NCBI RefSeq assembly: GCF_030704535.1
Contig: NC_081813.1
Span: forward strand, 1,520,501 to 1,584,500
Origin: Vitis vinifera
Lineage: Eukaryota; Streptophyta; Magnoliopsida; Vitales; Vitaceae
Direction of reading: 5' to 3'
DNA length: 64,000 bases
Below, in pieces: positions 60,791 through 64,000 of the stretch (positions are counted from its first letter, which is position 1; each line of letters begins with the position of its first letter). The translations under genes were made by a program, and so were the position numbers. The notes under the pieces were generated by a model. It did no database searches, had not been told where the DNA came from, and was given only the letters and a program-made list of their open reading frames with translations.

Positions 60791-61472
60791 TACCAGCTTT
60801 CAATTTTTTTTAACTCTGCCACGTCATCTTCCCAATTAAAAAAAACAAAATTAAAATTATAAATTAACTTGCCCATCAAGTAAAATGGCTTTAATAAATT
60901 ATAATATATTTTAAATTAAATAATTATTAATATAAAATCATTTAAATTAAGATAATTATTAATATATAAATAAAATAAATTAATTGACCACACTTAAATA
61001 ATCCATATATTTATGAATTTAAGCTATTCCATATTTTTATTTTAAGAATAATTAATTTTTAATATAAATATCCTTTATTATTTTAAATATTTATATATAA
61101 ATTTTAAAAAAATGATTATTTTTATGAGAAAAAAAGATGACGTTTTTGTCAAAATACGATAAAAAAAAAAGAAGAAAAAGGTTAGAATTTTGAAATTGGG
61201 TTTTTAACAACCCTTCTAATCAAAATTATTTTGAATTGATTGAAAAAAATTAATGAAATTTATAATATTGAAAATTTTTTTTAATGTCATAGAAATAATT
61301 TTAAATATTTTTTATTTTAATAATTTATAATAAAAGGGGATAAAATTAATGATAAATGTAAAATAATTTTTGAGGTTTTTAAAGATAAGTTTCGTCAAAC
61401 TTTATTTAATGCTCGTATGAAGTGAATTTTTAAATTTTTTTAAGAATTATAATAAAAATAATAGAAAATAAA

Positions 61473-61492
61473 TTATATATATATATATATAA
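61473..61492 (+). promoter_or_regulatory. TATA-rich core promoter of the flippase gene
   Basis: A (TA)n tract with ATATAAAATG about 30-60 bases before the GC-richer GAGAAGAGGAGCGAGAAAAG region, which looks like the start of the transcript. Confidence 0.45.
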
Positions 61493-61763
61493 AATGTATG
61501 TATCTTTAAATATAGAGAAGAGGAGCGAGAAAAGCTGGCATTGGTTTGGAGTCCAGACGCAGAGCGGGCTTTCATCGCCCAAAAATCTCTTTCTCTCTCA
61601 ACAAATTGTCTCTTTCTCTCTCTAGATTCTCTCTCCCTCATTGCGATCTCTCCCGCAGGTCGCTATTTTTCTTCTGTTTTGATCTCCGTTGCCATTCTGC
61701 CTTTTTTCACATGGGACTTCTCATAATTCCTCCTTTTCTCGTGGGCGCTTCTGCTGATTTCAG

Positions 61764-62373
61764 GTAAATTTTCCCTCGTGGGTTCTTGGAAAAATATTAT
61801 TATAAGCTTTTTCAGTTTCTATTTTAGTGCTCTGCTTTGGATTTGGTTTTTGTGGAAATGATTGTGGGGTTTTTTTGGTTTGATTTTGCTAAATATATAT
61901 ATATATATATATATATATTTCATTTTCACGGTTTTAGCTCCGTAGGGTGTCTCTTGTTTGCCTGCATTTTTATTTTATTTTTATTTTTATTTTTGGTTTT
62001 CAGCTGTTTCCCCCTTTTTAATTTAGTTTTGAATTTTATTTCGTGTAGTTTGATTTTCCCCCCCTTCTTTTTGGTGTTTGCTTTTGATTTCTTGCTTTGT
62101 GGAAGCAAGGTAGGTTGAATTTAGGTGCGTGTCGGGTCGTGTTGTTGTTAATTAGGATATCTGTACACTTTATTGAAGATTTTTTCTCAGATTCGTGTGT
62201 AAATTTCTATAAAATCCTCAAATCTTATGCCTGTGAAACTTTACAAATCTGGGTATGCAAGCTTTTTGAATGAAGATTTGGTAATTTCTGGTTGTGGGTA
62301 AGAAGTCATGGGAATGTAGCGTGTGCAATGCATTAAAAGCTTAATTTCATTATTGGGTTTATTTTTTTTGCAG
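61764..62373 (+). other. Predicted 5'-UTR intron of the flippase gene
   Basis: Donor TTTCAG|GTAAATTTTC (61764) and acceptor TTTTTTTTGCAG|GCTTTTC (ending 62373) bound a T-rich 610-bp stretch containing a (TA)n microsatellite at about 61893-61918. The start codon lies 192 bases further on. Confidence 0.6.
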
Positions 62374-62565
62374 GCTTTTCTGAGCTGCAACTTATCAAAT
62401 CTATGATGTGCTAAGTTAATTTTCTTCTGGGTTTGTCTAATTTGGTCTTAACTGAAGATTTTTCCCATACGGGTTTCCTTTAGCATTGGCAGTTGAGGGG
62501 GGATTTGGTGGTTTTTTTTATGGTTTTATGTCACCTGTAATTAATTTGAGCTGAAACCCTAAGAG

Positions 62566-64000
62566 ATGACACGGGGTAGGATAAGGGCAAAGCTCAGGCA
62601 AAGCCATCTTTATACATTCACATGTTTCCGACAAGGTACTGCCGATGCGGAGGCGCCGCATTCATTCGATGGGCCTGGATTCTCACGAATTGTGTATTGT
62701 AACCAACCTCAAGTTCACAGCAAGAAGCCCTTGTATTATACCTCAAATAATATATCAACCACAAAATATAATATCATTACCTTTCTGCCCAAGGCTATCT
62801 TTGAGCAGTTTCGAAGGGTAGCCAATTTGTACTTTCTTTTGGCTGCAATTTTGTCGCTCACACCAGTTGCGCCGTTCTCTGCTGTGAGCATGATTGCTCC
62901 TCTGGCATTTGTTGTTGGGCTTAGTATGGCAAAGGAAGCCTTGGAAGATTGGCGTAGGTTTATTCAGGATATGAAAGTTAACACCCGGAAAGCTAGCATT
63001 CATAAAGGGAATGGTGTATTTGGTTTTAAGCCATGGCAGAGGATTCGTGTTGGGGATGTGGTGAAAGTGGAGAAAGATCAATTTTTTCCTGCAGATTTGC
63101 TTTTGTTGTCATCGAGTTATGATGATGGGATTTGCTATGTGGAGACCATGAACCTGGATGGCGAGACAAACTTGAAGGTAAAGAGGTCTTTGGAGGTTAC
63201 TTTGCCATTGGACGATGATGGGACTTTCAATGATTTCAGAGCAACGATAAAATGTGAAGATCCTAACCCGAGCCTCTACACCTTTGTTGGCAATTTTGAG
63301 TATGAGCGTCAGGTTTATCCTCTTGATCCTAGTCAGATCCTCCTCAGAGATTCAAAGCTTAGGAACACGGCTTTTGTGTATGGAGTGGTGATATTTACTG
63401 GTCATGATAGCAAAGTCATGCAGAATGCAACACAGTCCCCTTCAAAAAGGAGCAGAATAGAAAGAAAAATGGATCAAATCATTTACATTCTTTTCACCCT
63501 CCTTGTGGTGATCTCATTGATCAGCTCTATTGGATTTGCTGTAAAGACAAAGTACCAAATGCCCGACTGGTGGTACTTACAGCCCAATAATACCACAAAC
63601 CTTTATAATCCCAAGAAGCCAGCATTGTCAGGAATTTTCCATCTTGTCACTGCTCTTATACTTTATGGGTATTTAATACCCATCTCACTCTATGTTTCAA
63701 TTGAAGTTGTGAAGGTCCTGCAAGCAACATTCATTAACCAGGACATACACATGTATGATGAGGAAACTGGGAATACTGCCCAAGCACGGACATCAAATTT
63801 GAATGAGGAGCTAGGCCAGGTTGACACAATCCTTTCTGATAAAACTGGCACTCTGACATGCAATCAGATGGATTTTCTCAAGTGTTCGATTGCTGGTTCT
63901 GCATATGGTTCTGGTTCTAGTGAAGTTGAACTTGCTGCTGCAAAGCAGATGGCTATTGACCTTGAGGAGCAGGGAAATGAACTTTCCAATTTTCCCATGC
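62566..64000 (+). CDS. P4-type phospholipid flippase, ALA4-7 group (5' part)
   Basis: One open exon runs from ATG 62566 to the window edge (478 codons; the gene continues). The start MTRGRIRAKLRQSHLYTFTC is typical of the plant ALA4-ALA7 group. TM1-2 lie at about residues 88-130, ending in MAKEALEDWRR. The actuator motif DGETNLK begins at residue 198. A PISL motif (372-375) lies in the fourth membrane segment. The phosphorylation site DKTGTLT starts at Asp425, with QVDTILS before it. The enzyme is an ATP-driven flippase moving phospholipids to the cytosolic leaflet of plasma or endomembranes, normally with an ALIS (Cdc50-type) beta subunit. No key residue in the visible part is missing. The nucleotide-binding and C-terminal membrane parts lie outside the window. 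Confidence 0.95.
   Translation, partial: MTRGRIRAKLRQSHLYTFTCFRQGTADAEAPHSFDGPGFSRIVYCNQPQVHSKKPLYYTSNNISTTKYNIITFLPKAIFEQFRRVANLYFLLAAILSLTPVAPFSAVSMIAPLAFVVGLSMAKEALEDWRRFIQDMKVNTRKASIHKGNGVFGFKPWQRIRVGDVVKVEKDQFFPADLLLLSSSYDDGICYVETMNLDGETNLKVKRSLEVTLPLDDDGTFNDFRATIKCEDPNPSLYTFVGNFEYERQVYPLDPSQILLRDSKLRNTAFVYGVVIFTGHDSKVMQNATQSPSKRSRIERKMDQIIYILFTLLVVISLISSIGFAVKTKYQMPDWWYLQPNNTTNLYNPKKPALSGIFHLVTALILYGYLIPISLYVSIEVVKVLQATFINQDIHMYDEETGNTAQARTSNLNEELGQVDTILSDKTGTLTCNQMDFLKCSIAGSAYGSGSSEVELAAAKQMAIDLEEQGNELSNFPM

Larger units (their letters stand above)
52621..61470. other. Long gene-poor AT-rich intergenic region
   Basis: No exon set was found over about 8.9 kb. It contains dispersed repeat patches with GTTTTTAAAA words (52635-52990, 53340-53990, 54770-55030, 59120-59460) and MITE-like ends near 57440-57660 (GTTTGGTTATTAAGAA / TTTTAAGAAACCAAACC). 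Pieces near 58262 begin TGTAATGATCC, like the TRIM-like LTR. Three GC-richer islands stand out at 53050-53300, 56000-56350 and 60580-60790. Confidence 0.5.

Noticed and set aside
1-64000. tRNA, rRNA, CRISPR array or bacterial-type operon
   Set aside because: No cloverleaf, rRNA word or spaced identical repeat array was seen; everything fits plant nuclear DNA.

Overview
This window is nuclear DNA of a eudicot plant. Genes are split by short GT-AG introns, intergenic DNA is very AT-rich, and microsatellites, MITEs and an LTR retrotransposon lie between genes. From memory of its genes and repeats it looks like grapevine (Vitis) or a near relative; that is inference, since no search was possible.

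Layout. 1-1846 (+) holds the last five exons of a gene I cannot name. 2325-3881 is a partial, decayed second copy of the region around the mitochondrial ribosomal protein bL34m gene. A Ty1/copia retrotransposon (3882-10915) lies in it, with two 489-bp LTRs that read as identical, a perfect 5-bp target duplication and one long gag-pol frame, so it is young and looks whole. 11700-13442 is the homologous upstream DNA of the intact bL34m gene (13443-16152, +, three exons). 18225-19584 (-) is an R2R3-MYB of the MYB26/MYB67/MYB103 type. 20500-26800 is mostly AT-rich, with decayed retroelement pieces and one strong hairpin.

Two unrelated calmodulin-binding genes follow in the same orientation: an IQD protein (26822-29255, -, five exons) and an IQM protein (30608-33125, -, eight coding exons plus a 5'-UTR intron). 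34100-41390 is repeat-rich and holds a 1.57-kb Harbinger-like element and a tandem duplication. 41391-42706 (+) encodes a small charged 93-residue protein with a repeated motif. 44767-45904 (+) encodes a secreted cysteine-rich EPF-like (EPFL) peptide. 46966-52075 (+) is a coatomer zeta subunit gene with repeats in its introns. 52076-61500 is a long gene-poor, AT-rich stretch. 62566 to the window edge (+) is the 5' part of a P4-type phospholipid flippase of the ALA4-7 group.

The genes do not form a pathway. They are independent plant transcription units covering mitochondrial translation, wall/anther-type transcription control, calcium-calmodulin scaffolding, peptide signalling, Golgi vesicle coating and lipid flipping. 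The points most worth a second look are the young copia inside the bL34m duplicate, its 35/105-bp GC-rich leader repeats, the repeat-built introns of the EPFL and coatomer genes, the small repeated-motif protein and a near-perfect hairpin at 25039-25077.
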